64,000 nt of DNA from QANA01 sp963665505 (GTDB taxonomy: Bacteria > Bacillota > Clostridia > Christensenellales > Christensenellaceae), in assembly GCA_963665505.1 (NCBI GenBank), contig OY762275.1, positions 992,001 to 1,056,000 of the forward strand. The letters are read 5' to 3'. A program made the translations under genes and the position numbers. Of the stretch, positions 17,176 through 25,775 are shown in pieces. Position 1 is the first letter of the stretch; every line of letters begins with the position of its first letter. Under the pieces are notes generated by a model, which saw only the letters and a program-made list of their open reading frames with translations, made no database searches and was not told the origin of the DNA.

Positions 17176-17186
17176 GCGGAGGGAAT

Positions 17187-18452
17187 ATGCAAAAGAAGAT
17201 CTGGCGCGGAGCGGCCCTGGCTGTGCTGTTGGCCCTTTGCTGGCCGGGCATAACGGCTCGGGCGGATGCCGAGGACGGGGCAAACGTGCAGGCGGGAAAG
17301 GACACGTCTGTGGAAACCGGGGCCGAAGAAGCCCAAAATGAAGAAGAACAGCAGGCGGCCGAAGAGATGCTGCTCGAAGGCACTTTTGATGTGATCGACG
17401 AGCTGGACTTAAGCGGGCTCAGCGATCTGTACGAAAGCGCTTCCGACGCCTTCGGCGGAGCAGACCTCGAAGAAGCCATCCAAAACCTTTCGGAAGAGGG
17501 GCTTACCGACTTTTCCGTCGAACAGGTCTTAAACGCCGTCTGGAAGGCGCTCAAAGAGCGCCTTCTCGGCAATTGGAAAGTTGCGGCCGAGATCATTGCC
17601 ATATTGCTGCTCATGGGCATCCTTAAGAACATGCAAAGTTCGTTTGGGCAGGGCGGCGTGTCCGAGGCGGCTACCTGGGCCGGCTATATCATGGTGGCCC
17701 TGCTCGCCTCCCTGCTGTTGCTCGAATGCATGCGCACGACCCGGAGCGCGATAGAGACGCTGGGGTCGGGCATGGAAGCCCTCACGCCTATCCTTATGCT
17801 GCTGCTCACAGGCATGGGCGGCCTGAGCACGTCGGCGGTGCTTAGCCCGGTCATGGCCGCGCTCACGGGCGGCATTTTCACGCTGGTGGATCTGTTTATT
17901 TTTCCGGCGATCCTGGCCGGGGCGGTGCTCTCCCTGACCGCGGGCGTGACGTCTACGCTGCGGCTGGAGGCCTTACCCAAACTGATCGAAAGCGGCGTGA
18001 AGTGGCTGCTCGGCATCCTGTTCGTCGTGTTTTTGGGGATCACGACGCTCAAGGGGCTGACGGGGGCCTCTCTGGACGGCGTATATTTCAAGACCGCCAA
18101 GTATACGGTGGATAAGATGGTCCCCGTCATCGGCGGCATGTTTTCCGATACGCTGGATACGGTCATGGCGTGCAGCCTGATCGTCAAGAACGCCGTGGGC
18201 ATCGTGGGGCTCGTCGCGCTCTCCTGCGCGATCGGCGTGCCGCTGCTTTCGCTGCTGGCCGATATGCTGCTGCTGCGCCTTGCGGCGGCCGCGGCCGACC
18301 TGTTCGCAGACGAAGCCGCCTCCAGGCTGCTGACTTCCATTTCTTCCACGGTGCTGCTGTTGTTTTTGACGCTGCTCACGCTGCTGGCCATGGTGTTCAT
18401 CTATATCGCGATGGTGATGGGCGCGGCGGATGTCAGCGCGATGGTGAGGTGA
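17187..18452 (+). CDS. spoIIIAE: Stage III sporulation protein AE
   Basis: The 421-residue product has a cleavable signal (ALAVLLALCWPGITARADA), an acidic Glu-rich stretch at about 30-60, and then eight or so membrane helices from residue 130. This is the SpoIIIAE architecture. ATG 17187 follows GGCGGAGGGAA. It is the polytopic component of the mother-cell side of the channel. Confidence 0.9.
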   Translation: MQKKIWRGAALAVLLALCWPGITARADAEDGANVQAGKDTSVETGAEEAQNEEEQQAAEEMLLEGTFDVIDELDLSGLSDLYESASDAFGGADLEEAIQNLSEEGLTDFSVEQVLNAVWKALKERLLGNWKVAAEIIAILLLMGILKNMQSSFGQGGVSEAATWAGYIMVALLASLLLLECMRTTRSAIETLGSGMEALTPILMLLLTGMGGLSTSAVLSPVMAALTGGIFTLVDLFIFPAILAGAVLSLTAGVTSTLRLEALPKLIESGVKWLLGILFVVFLGITTLKGLTGASLDGVYFKTAKYTVDKMVPVIGGMFSDTLDTVMACSLIVKNAVGIVGLVALSCAIGVPLLSLLADMLLLRLAAAAADLFADEAASRLLTSISSTVLLLFLTLLTLLAMVFIYIAMVMGAADVSAMVR

Positions 18453-18456
18453 GTGT

Positions 18457-18729
18457 ATGGAAGATTTTCTTTTGCGGGTCGCGGCGGCGGCGGTCGCCCT
18501 GTTCGCATCGGAGATGGCGCTCTGCCTGCTGCCCGAGGGCAATATGAAGAAATTCGGGAAGTTTGTCGTGGGGATACTGCTCTGCCTGGTGCTGTTGAGC
18601 GCCGTGACGCAGCCGCCGGAAGTAGACCTCACGCTGGAAACGTCCGCCGCGCCCGAAGTGTATTACGAAAGCTATGAAGATATCATTATGGATGTATATA
18701 ACCGCTATCTGCAAAATAATAATAATTGA
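18457..18729 (+). CDS. spoIIIAF: Stage III sporulation protein AF, short form
   Basis: Position and the first 50 residues (two hydrophobic segments, FLLRVAAAAVALFASEMALC and FVVGILLCLVLLSAV) identify SpoIIIAF. It is only 90 residues, against about 200 in Bacillus subtilis, and ends in four Asn codons (AATAATAATAAT). The soluble C-terminal domain is largely absent. Either the lineage has a minimal SpoIIIAF or the gene was truncated in frame; the flanking genes are intact. Confidence 0.8.
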   Translation: MEDFLLRVAAAAVALFASEMALCLLPEGNMKKFGKFVVGILLCLVLLSAVTQPPEVDLTLETSAAPEVYYESYEDIIMDVYNRYLQNNNN

Positions 18730-18764
18730 CCGGCGCTGTGTACGGCGGCCCGAAGGAGGGGCGT

Positions 18765-19313
18765 ATGAAGAACAAGTGGAAAGAATGGCTGGCCAGGTAT
18801 AAAAGCGCATCTTCCAAGAAAAAGCTGCAGTATCTGGCCATGGCCGTCATTATCGCGGTCATCCTGCTGATCTATTTCTCTACGATCACCGGTTCGGAGG
18901 AAGGGCAGGAGAGCGCGCAGACGACGATACTCTCCATAGAGGAGGACATCGAGGACCGCCTGAACCAAGTGCTTTCCAAGATCGAAGGCGCGGGACAGGT
19001 GGAAGTGGTCATCTACTATGCATCCACGACCGAGCTCGTCCCCGCGTTCAGCGAGGATACGTCTACCTCCGCCAGTTCGAACGGAGAATCGTCCTCAAGC
19101 ACGACAAGCGAGCAGGCAGACGTGGCGACGGTCAAATCGGGCAGCGATACGCAGGCGCTGATCATCAAGGAGATAGAGCCCGAGATCAAGGGCGTCGTCG
19201 TGGTGGCGGAAGGCGCCGGCGATATCGGCGTGCGGTTCAATCTGCTTTCCGCCGTAACGACGCTGCTGGATGTGGGCGCCGATAAAGTGGAAGTGCTGAA
19301 AATGGGTATATAA
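18765..19313 (+). CDS. spoIIIAG: Stage III sporulation protein AG
   Basis: ATG 18765 follows GAAGGAGGGG. The 182-residue protein has one N-terminal membrane helix (LQYLAMAVIIAVILLIYF) and a ring-building-motif domain with IEGAGQVEVVIYYAS and EIKGVVVVAEGAGD, interrupted by a Ser/Thr-rich loop. SpoIIIAG forms the large ring of the channel. It is of normal length for clostridial forms. Confidence 0.92.
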   Translation: MKNKWKEWLARYKSASSKKKLQYLAMAVIIAVILLIYFSTITGSEEGQESAQTTILSIEEDIEDRLNQVLSKIEGAGQVEVVIYYASTTELVPAFSEDTSTSASSNGESSSSTTSEQADVATVKSGSDTQALIIKEIEPEIKGVVVVAEGAGDIGVRFNLLSAVTTLLDVGADKVEVLKMGI

Positions 19314-19335
19314 ACTTAGTTGAGGAGGAAGAATC

Positions 19336-19827
19336 ATGAAGGCAAAGAACAAAAAAGCATTGCTGCTGACCGGGCTGTTTCTGGCGGTAATCGCGGCCGG
19401 ATATGCCAATTATGCGCTGACGAACGGTGCCGGCGATGCGGAGAGCGCGGATGCAAACGCCAGCGATCCCGTTGTGGAGGAAGACGTTTTCAGCGTGTTC
19501 AAGGCGGAACGCGAGACCACCCGCGAACAGGAGCTGCGCTACATCGACGCCGTGGTCGAAAGCGCCGAGACCGATGCGGCGACCAAAGCCGACGCACAGG
19601 CGCAGAAACTGGCCCTGGCGGCCACGATGGAATCCGAATTGCTGACCGAGGGGCTGATTCAGACCAAGCTGGGGGTTAACGCCGTCGTCACGATCAAAGC
19701 GGGCGCGGTCAACGTGGTCGTGGATAAGACCGAGCTGACCGAGGAAGAGGTCACGCAGATTGCCGAGATCATCAAAACGCAGACGGACGAAGCGGCGGAG
19801 AATATCAAGATCATGCCCACGGCATGA
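19336..19827 (+). CDS. spoIIIAH: Stage III sporulation protein AH
   Basis: The 163-residue protein has an N-terminal membrane anchor (KALLLTGLFLAVIAAGYANYAL) and a YscJ/FliF-like ring domain with the AATMESELLTEGLIQTKLG and VVVDKTELTEEEV segments. In Bacillus this domain docks to SpoIIQ across the intermembrane space. It is the last gene of the operon; ATG 19336 follows GAGGAGGAAG. Confidence 0.93.
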   Translation: MKAKNKKALLLTGLFLAVIAAGYANYALTNGAGDAESADANASDPVVEEDVFSVFKAERETTREQELRYIDAVVESAETDAATKADAQAQKLALAATMESELLTEGLIQTKLGVNAVVTIKAGAVNVVVDKTELTEEEVTQIAEIIKTQTDEAAENIKIMPTA

Positions 19828-19865
19828 CGGCCCGCCCGCAAGAGGGCGGCGCGGCGGGGAGGTGG

Positions 19866-19894
19866 TTGTATTCTGTTTTTTTATATGGTAAAAT
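19866..19894 (+). promoter_or_regulatory. Sigma-A promoter of the asp23-amaP unit
   Basis: TTGTAT (19866-19871), 17-nt spacer, TAAAAT (19889-19894), 35 nt before the asp23 ATG. It separates this unit from the sporulation operon upstream. Confidence 0.6.
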
Positions 19895-19928
19895 TGGGAT
19901 AATATAAGAATAGGAGGTACTCTTACAC

Positions 19929-20324
19929 ATGAGTGAAGAGTTGGTCAGCAAGGAAATTGCCGGTACTGTGACATTCGCCAACGAAGTGCTGGAGATCATC
20001 GCAGGCATCGCCGCGTGTGATATACCGGGCGTTGCCGGTATGAGCGGCGGCTTCAAAGACGGGATCGCAGACTTCCTGGGCAGAAAAAATTTCACAAAGG
20101 GCATTAAGGTCACAAAGAACGCCGAATCGCTTGTCATAGATATACAGATTTTTGTAGAATATGGGGTGCGCGTACCCGATGTATGTGTGAATATACAAAA
20201 AAGCGTGCTCAAAGCCATAGAAACCATGACGGGCCTGAAGGTCACGGCGATCAACATTTTCGTGGAGGGTATCAAGTTCAAGGAAGCCGCCTCTGTCGAA
20301 AAAGAGGGAAAAGAAGAGAAATAG
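19929..20324 (+). CDS. Asp23/Gls24 family envelope stress protein
   Basis: The 131-residue protein starts with a segment typical of Asp23 (ITFANEVLEIIAGIAACDIPGVAGM-like, residues 15-40) and ends with the VTAINIFVEGIKF motif. Asp23 proteins polymerise at the membrane and are held there by AmaP, which is encoded next. Its ribosome site AGGAGGTACTC ends 10 nt before the ATG. Confidence 0.9.
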   Translation: MSEELVSKEIAGTVTFANEVLEIIAGIAACDIPGVAGMSGGFKDGIADFLGRKNFTKGIKVTKNAESLVIDIQIFVEYGVRVPDVCVNIQKSVLKAIETMTGLKVTAINIFVEGIKFKEAASVEKEGKEEK

Positions 20325-20366
20325 CAAAGAAGCAACGTGAAACAGGGCTTTGGGACAAGGAAGAAG

Positions 20367-20450
20367 ACAGGCGCCGTTCCGGGGAAGCACATCCCCGGAA
20401 GGCGGCCCTGCTTTGGAGGCAGGGGATAGCGCCCGGGCTTGCCTGTTTTT
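20367..20450 (+). ncRNA. Candidate multibranch RNA element or complex terminator
   Basis: A closing stem ACAGGC (20367-20372) pairs with GCCTGT (20441-20446) and is followed by five T residues. Inside are two hairpins: GCC-g-TTCCGGGGA/TCCCCGGAA-GGC with loop agcaca (20373-20403), and CCCTGC/GCAGGG with loop tttggag (20406-20424). An upstream CAGGGC (20343-20348) could compete for the second hairpin. It sits between asp23 and amaP. No known RNA family was recognised. Confidence 0.4.
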
Positions 20451-20487
20451 GTTATAAAAAGGCAGGCCTGCTGCAGGAGGAAAACGT

Positions 20488-21036
20488 ATGAGAATGCGCA
20501 TTGGGACAAGGATCATCTTCTCTTTATTGCTGTTGTTTATCATGGCTGTGTGCGTATTGGTCATGCTGGCCGCCTTCGACGTCATCTCGGCTAAAGACGT
20601 CACGGCGCTGGCCAACGGCTTTACACAGACATCCTACAAGTATATCTGGGCGGCTGTGGCTGCGGTGATCATCATCGTGGCGTTGCCGCTGCTTTTCTTC
20701 GGGATAAAAAAGGACGAGCCCACCGCAGTGACGCTGCTCGCTGCGACGGACGGCCGTGTGGATATCACGGTGGACGCGATCAAAGAGCTGACCGAAACGT
20801 ATCTGAACGAAGTGCCGGATGCGGTCGTCCAGCGGATCCTGGTTGTGCCCGTCTCTTACCGTACGCTCAAGCTGCGGGTATATCTTTCGGTCCGCCAGGG
20901 GGTAGAGATCCCGGTGCTCACGTCCAAAATAAGCGAAGAACTGCGCGCGCATATCGAAAAATACGCAGGGCTGATCGCCGACCATGTGGCGATCCGCGTG
21001 CTGCCCATGCGCAAACTCCAGTACCCCGCGAAATAG
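20488..21036 (+). CDS. amaP: Alkaline-shock membrane anchor protein AmaP
   Basis: The 182-residue protein has two N-terminal membrane helices (IIFSLLLLFIMAVCVLVML and YIWAAVAAVIIIVALPLLFF) and an Asp23-like C-terminal domain (VPVSYRTLKLRVYLSVRQGVE). This is the AmaP plan, which recruits Asp23 to the membrane. ATG 20488 follows GCAGGAGGAAAAC. The DUF2273 gene follows by 18 nt, the usual neighbourhood. Confidence 0.88.
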   Translation: MRMRIGTRIIFSLLLLFIMAVCVLVMLAAFDVISAKDVTALANGFTQTSYKYIWAAVAAVIIIVALPLLFFGIKKDEPTAVTLLAATDGRVDITVDAIKELTETYLNEVPDAVVQRILVVPVSYRTLKLRVYLSVRQGVEIPVLTSKISEELRAHIEKYAGLIADHVAIRVLPMRKLQYPAK

Positions 21037-21054
21037 CGACAGGAGAACGCCAGA

Positions 21055-21276
21055 ATGAAAGCATTTATTTCTTTTTTAAAAGAACATGTCGGGTTGCTTG
21101 TGGGGGCTGCCGCGGGGCTGGTCATAGGCGTGCTCATCCTTACGGTCGGGTTTTTCCCCGTCCTGTTTTTATTGATCCTGGTAGGGCTGGGCGCTTTGAT
21201 CGGCGGGACGCCTGCCATACGCAATTCCCTGAGGAAATGGCTGACGGGGCTGTTCAGCGGCAGCGCCGGGCGGTAA
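21055..21276 (+). CDS. DUF2273 small membrane protein
   Basis: The 73-residue protein has two hydrophobic helices (HVGLLVGAAAGLVIGVLIL and VLFLLILVGLGALIGG) and a basic tail, matching DUF2273. This family is almost always found beside asp23 and amaP. Its role is presumed envelope-related but unproven. ATG 21055 follows ACAGGAGAAC. Confidence 0.85.
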   Translation: MKAFISFLKEHVGLLVGAAAGLVIGVLILTVGFFPVLFLLILVGLGALIGGTPAIRNSLRKWLTGLFSGSAGR

Positions 21277-21350
21277 GGCTGGGTCCCTTACAGGCCGCCG
21301 GGTAAAAATAATAAAAGCGCACTTTGTCTGAAAAAGTGCCGGAGGACGCA

Positions 21351-21788
21351 ATGAACAGAAGGCTTGCGCGTGAAGCGGCGATGTGCCTTTTTTATGAAAG
21401 AGAGATTCTGAAAGAACCGGGCTGCCATACTCTGGAGGAAATGGGCGATGTGCTGCAACAGGACAAGCTGACCGACGAAAACTTCACCTATATCGATCAG
21501 GCACTCCTTGCTTTTGATACGCATAGAGCAGAGATCGATGGACGTCTCTCTTTGTTTTGCCATGCATGGAAAATCGACCGGCTTTCCCGGGTGGATCTTT
21601 CCATCCTGCGCCTGGCGGTGGCGGAGATCTATTTCCTGCCCGAATGCATACCCTATAAAGTTTCAATCAACGAAGCCGTCGAGCAGGCGAAAAAGTATTC
21701 TTCAGACAGATCGCCTGCTTTTATAAACGGCATATTGGGCGCGATGGTGGCCAGGATACCGCCTGACGGCATCCCGGACGGGGTGTGA
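21351..21788 (+). CDS. nusB: Transcription antitermination factor NusB
   Basis: NusB joins NusE in antitermination on rRNA operons. The 145-residue product shows the N-terminal RRLAREAAMCLFYE and the C-terminal family motif IPYKVSINEAVEQAKKYS followed by FINGILGAM. ATG 21351 follows GGAGGACGCA and is preferred to the TTG at 21324. The stop overlaps the next gene by four bases (GTGA). Confidence 0.93.
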   Translation: MNRRLAREAAMCLFYEREILKEPGCHTLEEMGDVLQQDKLTDENFTYIDQALLAFDTHRAEIDGRLSLFCHAWKIDRLSRVDLSILRLAVAEIYFLPECIPYKVSINEAVEQAKKYSSDRSPAFINGILGAMVARIPPDGIPDGV

Positions 21789-22738
21789 GCCGCATGTATT
21801 TCCTTGGGATAGATACGAGCTGCTATACGACTTCGGTCGCGGTGGCGGATGAAACGGGGGCGCTGCTGGAAGATGCCCGCCGGCCGCTTGCGGTGAACCG
21901 GCCAGCCCGCGGGCTGCGCCAGTCCGAAATGGTTTTCCAGCATTTGAAAAATCTGCCGGCGATATTTCCCGGGCGATACCCCGGGTGTAAAGCAGTCGCG
22001 GCAAGCGTGCGGCCGCGCCCGGCCGAAGGTTCCTACATGCCCGTTTTCCGGGCGGCGGAAGGCTTCGGCAAGGTGGCGGCCCAGGCTACCGGGGCTGCTT
22101 TTTATGCGCTGACGCACCAGCATGCCCATATCGCAGCGGCCCTGATCGGCCAGCCCGCGGTACCGGAGGCGTTGCTGGCGCTGCATGTCTCGGGGGGCAC
22201 GACGGATGTGCTGCGCGTCGGGGTGCGGGAAGGGATCGTTGAAACGATCGATACGCTCGCGCAGGCCTCCGATATCACGGCCGGCCAGTTTATTGACCGC
22301 ATAGGCGTGCGGCTGGGCCTTGCTTTTCCGGCGGGGCCGGCGATGTCCGCCCTTGCGGCGGCGGGTACGCCCTGCGCCGTGAAGGCGGGGGTTGACGGGC
22401 TCAGCGCCAGCTTTTCGGGCGCGGAAACGGCTGTGCGGCGGCTGTTGGAGCAAGGCGTTTCCATGCAGGATGCGGCGGCTTCCGTGCTTGTATGTATTGC
22501 CCGCGTATTGGAAAGGCTTATCAGGGAAGGAAGAGAGCAGACGGGGCAGACGGCCGTACTGCTGTTCGGCGGCGTGATGGCCAGCGGCTATATCCGCCGA
22601 TACCTGTCCGCCCGTCTGGGAGGGCTGCTTTTCGCAGAACCCCGCTATGCGACGGACAATGCCTGCGGGCTTGCCCGCCAGGCTGCACAATTATACCGGA
22701 AGGCACAGGAGGAGAGTCCATGCAGGCAAAGATCATAG
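21785..22738 (+). CDS. TsaD/Kae1-like paralogue (peptidase M22-like)
   Basis: The protein has the ASKHA fold start FLGIDTSCYTTSVAV, metal-binding histidines in THQHAHIAAAL (the HxxxH pattern), a glycine-rich LHVSGGTTDVL and the late Asp in ATDNACG. It is a shorter, divergent relative of TsaD, the tRNA t6A enzyme. Such paralogues lie between nusB and folD-type genes in many Clostridia, and their function is unknown. GTG 21785 overlaps the nusB stop; ATG 21794 is possible. Its end overlaps folD by 19 nt. Confidence 0.8.
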   Translation: MSRMYFLGIDTSCYTTSVAVADETGALLEDARRPLAVNRPARGLRQSEMVFQHLKNLPAIFPGRYPGCKAVAASVRPRPAEGSYMPVFRAAEGFGKVAAQATGAAFYALTHQHAHIAAALIGQPAVPEALLALHVSGGTTDVLRVGVREGIVETIDTLAQASDITAGQFIDRIGVRLGLAFPAGPAMSALAAAGTPCAVKAGVDGLSASFSGAETAVRRLLEQGVSMQDAAASVLVCIARVLERLIREGREQTGQTAVLLFGGVMASGYIRRYLSARLGGLLFAEPRYATDNACGLARQAAQLYRKAQEESPCRQRS

Positions 22739-23571
22739 ATGGAAAAGCGTTCGCAAGGGGGTTCGAGGCGGACATGCGCCGCCGGATCGGGCTTTTTGAG
22801 AAAGACTATGGCATGGTCCCGGGCCTGGCCGTCATACTGGTGGGGGACAACCCTGCTTCGCAGGTCTATGTGCGCAATAAAGAGCGTGCCTGCCGGCGGA
22901 TCGGTATGCATTCCGAAGTGCTGCGCCTGCCGGCGGATACGTCCGAGCAAGCGCTTTTTGAAAAGATAGACGCTTATAATGCGAACCCGGCTATACATGG
23001 GCTGCTCGTGCAGTTCCCCGTGCCGGCCCCGTTGTCGGAAGAGCGCATCGTTGCGCGGATTTTGCCCGGCAAAGACGTGGACGGCCTGACGGTGGAAAAT
23101 GCGGGCCGCCTGTTTTCGGGCAGGGAAGGCCTGGTCTCGTGTACGCCCCGCGGCGTCATCGAGCTCATCAAGAGCACGGGGCAGCGGATCGCGGGCCGGC
23201 GCGCCGTCGTGGTGGGCCGGAGCAATCTGGTCGGCAAGCCCGTCGCCCTGCTGCTGCTCAGGGAAAATGCGACCGTCACGCTCTGCCATTCCCGGACGGA
23301 AAACCTGGCGGCCGTCACGTCTAAGGCCGATATCCTTGTCTCGGCCGTGGGACGCCCGGGATTTTTGACGGGGGCATATATCAAGGAAGGCGCGGTCGTG
23401 ATCGATGTGGGCACATCCCGCGTGGAGGGCAAGCTCAAGGGCGACGTGTGTTTTTCAGAGGCTGTGGAAAAGGCTGCTTTCATCACACCCGTACCGGGCG
23501 GCGTAGGCCCTATGACCATCGCCATGCTGCTGGACAATACGATCCTGGCGGCACAAAGACAGGTAAAGTAA
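22720..23571 (+). CDS. folD: Bifunctional methylenetetrahydrofolate dehydrogenase/cyclohydrolase
   Basis: FolD interconverts 5,10-methylene-, methenyl- and 10-formyl-THF with NADP. The 283 residues contain the YVRNKERACRRIG catalytic Tyr/Lys motif, GLLVQFPVPAPL, the signature PGKDVDGLTVENAG, the nucleotide-binding VVVGRSNLVGKPVALLLL, and the closing TPVPGGVGPMTIAMLL. ATG 22720 follows GGAGGAGAGTCC inside the end of the upstream gene. Confidence 0.95.
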   Translation: MQAKIIDGKAFARGFEADMRRRIGLFEKDYGMVPGLAVILVGDNPASQVYVRNKERACRRIGMHSEVLRLPADTSEQALFEKIDAYNANPAIHGLLVQFPVPAPLSEERIVARILPGKDVDGLTVENAGRLFSGREGLVSCTPRGVIELIKSTGQRIAGRRAVVVGRSNLVGKPVALLLLRENATVTLCHSRTENLAAVTSKADILVSAVGRPGFLTGAYIKEGAVVIDVGTSRVEGKLKGDVCFSEAVEKAAFITPVPGGVGPMTIAMLLDNTILAAQRQVK

Positions 23572-23594
23572 ACGGATAGACAGGTAAAAAAAGA

Positions 23595-24476
23595 ATGGAT
23601 ATCAGGGAAAAGCTGGCGCGGATCAAGAACACGGTGGATGCCCGCCTGGAAGAACTGTTGATAAACGATGCGCCCGCGCTGCTGCGGGATTCTATGGCGT
23701 ATAGCGTGCGGGCGGGCGGCAAACGCCTGCGGCCGGCTTTGCATCTGCTCGCCGCCGAACTGATGGGCGGCGGGATCGGGCAAAGTCTAGACATCGCCTG
23801 CGCGATCGAGCTGATCCATACGTATTCGCTCATCCACGACGATCTGCCCGCGCTGGATGACGATACCCTGCGGCGGGGGCGGCCGACCAACCATACGGTG
23901 TATGGGGAGGCCCAGGCCATCCTGGCGGGGGACGGGCTGCTCAATTATGCCTATGAAGTCATGCTGAAAAACGCGCTGCGCTTCCCGGAGAATGCCGCGG
24001 CGCACCTGCGCGCGATAGCGATCGTGGCGCGGGCCGCCGGCGTGACGGGCATGGTGGCGGGGCAGGTCATGGATGTGGCGCTGGTGGGCAAAGTGCTCTC
24101 GCAGAGCGAGCTTTCCTATATCGACGCGCATAAAACGGGCGATATGATCACGGGCGCCCTGCTCTCGGGGATCGAGCCGTATGCCCCCTCAAAACAGCAG
24201 AGGGACGCATTGGAAACCTATGGAAAAAACATCGGCCTTGCTTTCCAGATCGTGGACGACGTGCTGGACGTGACGGCCGGGGCGGAACTGGGCAAATCGC
24301 GCGGCAAAGACGCGGCGCAGGGAAAGGTCACCTATGCTTCGCTGCTCGGTATAGAAGATGCGATGCATAAGGCGGCGAATTGTACCTGCACGGCAAAAGA
24401 AGCCCTGCGGCCTTTTGAGGGAAAAGCGGTGTATTTGAATGAATTGGCGGACTATATGCTGGCGCGCGAGAGCTGA
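23595..24476 (+). CDS. ispA: Farnesyl diphosphate synthase-type polyprenyl synthase
   Basis: The 293-residue trans-prenyltransferase shows GGKRLRPALHLLAAEL, the first aspartate-rich motif in IHDDLPALDDDTLRRGRPTNH and the second in FQIVDDVLDVT. This short-chain type builds geranyl/farnesyl diphosphate. IspH encoded 1.3 kb downstream supplies its substrates, so the block joins early and late isoprenoid steps. It starts 24 nt after folD. Confidence 0.93.
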   Translation: MDIREKLARIKNTVDARLEELLINDAPALLRDSMAYSVRAGGKRLRPALHLLAAELMGGGIGQSLDIACAIELIHTYSLIHDDLPALDDDTLRRGRPTNHTVYGEAQAILAGDGLLNYAYEVMLKNALRFPENAAAHLRAIAIVARAAGVTGMVAGQVMDVALVGKVLSQSELSYIDAHKTGDMITGALLSGIEPYAPSKQQRDALETYGKNIGLAFQIVDDVLDVTAGAELGKSRGKDAAQGKVTYASLLGIEDAMHKAANCTCTAKEALRPFEGKAVYLNELADYMLARES

Positions 24477-24505
24477 CCGGCATTTGATATAAGGAGGAAC
24501 TGCGG

Positions 24506-25192
24506 TTGATACAGATTGCGATAGACGGACCCGCTGGCGCAGGCAAAAGTACGGTGGCCAAAACCGTGGCCCAGGCCCTGGGTTTCAACTATATGGATAC
24601 CGGGGCCATGTACCGTGCCGTCGCGTATGCGGCGATAAAAATGGGGATCGACCCTAAAGACGCGAAAAAAGTAAAAAAAATCCTGAAAGACATCGATATC
24701 TTGGTCGAATACCGGCAGGGAGAGCAACATGTGCTTTGCGGCGGGCAGGACGTGACGCCCTATATCCGGACGCCCGCCGTTTCCAAAGGTTCTTCGGATG
24801 TTGCCGTCATCCCCGAGGTACGCCTAAAGCTGGTGAAGATCCAGCGGGATACGGCGAAAAAGTATGATATCGTCATGGACGGGCGGGACATCGGCACCTA
24901 TGTGTTGCCCGAAGCGGACGTCAAATTTTTCATCACGGCTTCGGTGGTGGAACGCGCCAAACGCCGCGCCAAAGACCTGGCCAAGATCGGCGTCCGTTCC
25001 CGCCCCAAAGAACTGGAAAAAGAGATCCTCGCCCGGGACAAGAACGATTCCGAACGGAAATTCGCCCCTCTGGCGCAGGCCAAGGACGCGATCCTGCTGG
25101 ATACTTCGGATATCACAGCAGAGCAGGCTGCGGAAATCGTGCTCGCCCGTGTAAAGGAGGTCTGTGAAGGCCGTGTTTTACAGGATTGTTAG
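24506..25192 (+). CDS. cmk: Cytidylate kinase
   Basis: Cmk phosphorylates CMP and dCMP. The 228 residues show the P-loop IDGPAGAGKSTVAK (6-19), YMDTGAMYRAVAY, VMDGRDIGTYVLPEADVKF and the LID region with RRAKDL and RDKNDSER. The start is TTG 24506 after AAGGAGG with 8 nt spacing; no better ATG exists. The downstream plsC start lies inside its 3' end. Cmk-PlsC-IspH/S1 is a common clostridial order. Confidence 0.95.
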   Translation: MIQIAIDGPAGAGKSTVAKTVAQALGFNYMDTGAMYRAVAYAAIKMGIDPKDAKKVKKILKDIDILVEYRQGEQHVLCGGQDVTPYIRTPAVSKGSSDVAVIPEVRLKLVKIQRDTAKKYDIVMDGRDIGTYVLPEADVKFFITASVVERAKRRAKDLAKIGVRSRPKELEKEILARDKNDSERKFAPLAQAKDAILLDTSDITAEQAAEIVLARVKEVCEGRVLQDC

Positions 25193-25775
25193 GGCACTGC
25201 TCTGGGCCATTTTCCGGGTGTTGTACAGAATTCGCCTCCGTGGCAGGGAAAACCTTGCCTATACCGGGAAAATGATCCTGGTCTGCAACCATATCAGCGA
25301 TTTCGACGCCGTCGTCCTGCACCTGTATCTGGGCCGCAAGATCTATTTCATGGCCAAAGCCCCGCTGTTCCGGTTCCGCCCGTTCGGGTGGGTGCTCAGG
25401 AGCTGTGGCGCTTTCCCGGTGGAACGGGGCCGGGGAGATATCGGCGCCATCGCGACGGCGATGGAGATTCTGGAGCAGGACAAGACGCTCGGCATCTTCC
25501 CCGAAGGGAAGCGCAACCTGACGGGGGACGGGCAGGTGCATGCCTTCCAGCACGGCGCGCCCGTGATCGCGCTGCGTTCGGGCGCGCGGGTGCTGCCCGT
25601 GGCCGTCTCGGCGAGGCCGGCGCTGTTCAAAACAGTGTATGTCGCCGTAGGCGCGCCTATCGACGTGCGCCTGCTGCAGGACCCCTCCCTGCCGCATGCG
25701 GAAAACGTGCGAAAGATCACCAAGACCCTGCATGACCGGGTGGCGGAGTTGAAAGAGAGTGTGAAGCAGCCTTGA
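25164..25775 (+). CDS. plsC: 1-acyl-sn-glycerol-3-phosphate acyltransferase
   Basis: PlsC acylates lysophosphatidic acid in phospholipid synthesis at the membrane. The 203-residue protein has acyltransferase motif I NHISDFDAVVL (NHxxxxD), a second block VLRSCGAFPVERG and FPEGKRN (usual FPEGTRS). The start is GTG 25164 after AAAGGAGG, overlapping cmk by 29 nt. Its TGA overlaps the ispH TTG start (TTGA). Confidence 0.9.
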   Translation: MKAVFYRIVRALLWAIFRVLYRIRLRGRENLAYTGKMILVCNHISDFDAVVLHLYLGRKIYFMAKAPLFRFRPFGWVLRSCGAFPVERGRGDIGAIATAMEILEQDKTLGIFPEGKRNLTGDGQVHAFQHGAPVIALRSGARVLPVAVSARPALFKTVYVAVGAPIDVRLLQDPSLPHAENVRKITKTLHDRVAELKESVKQP

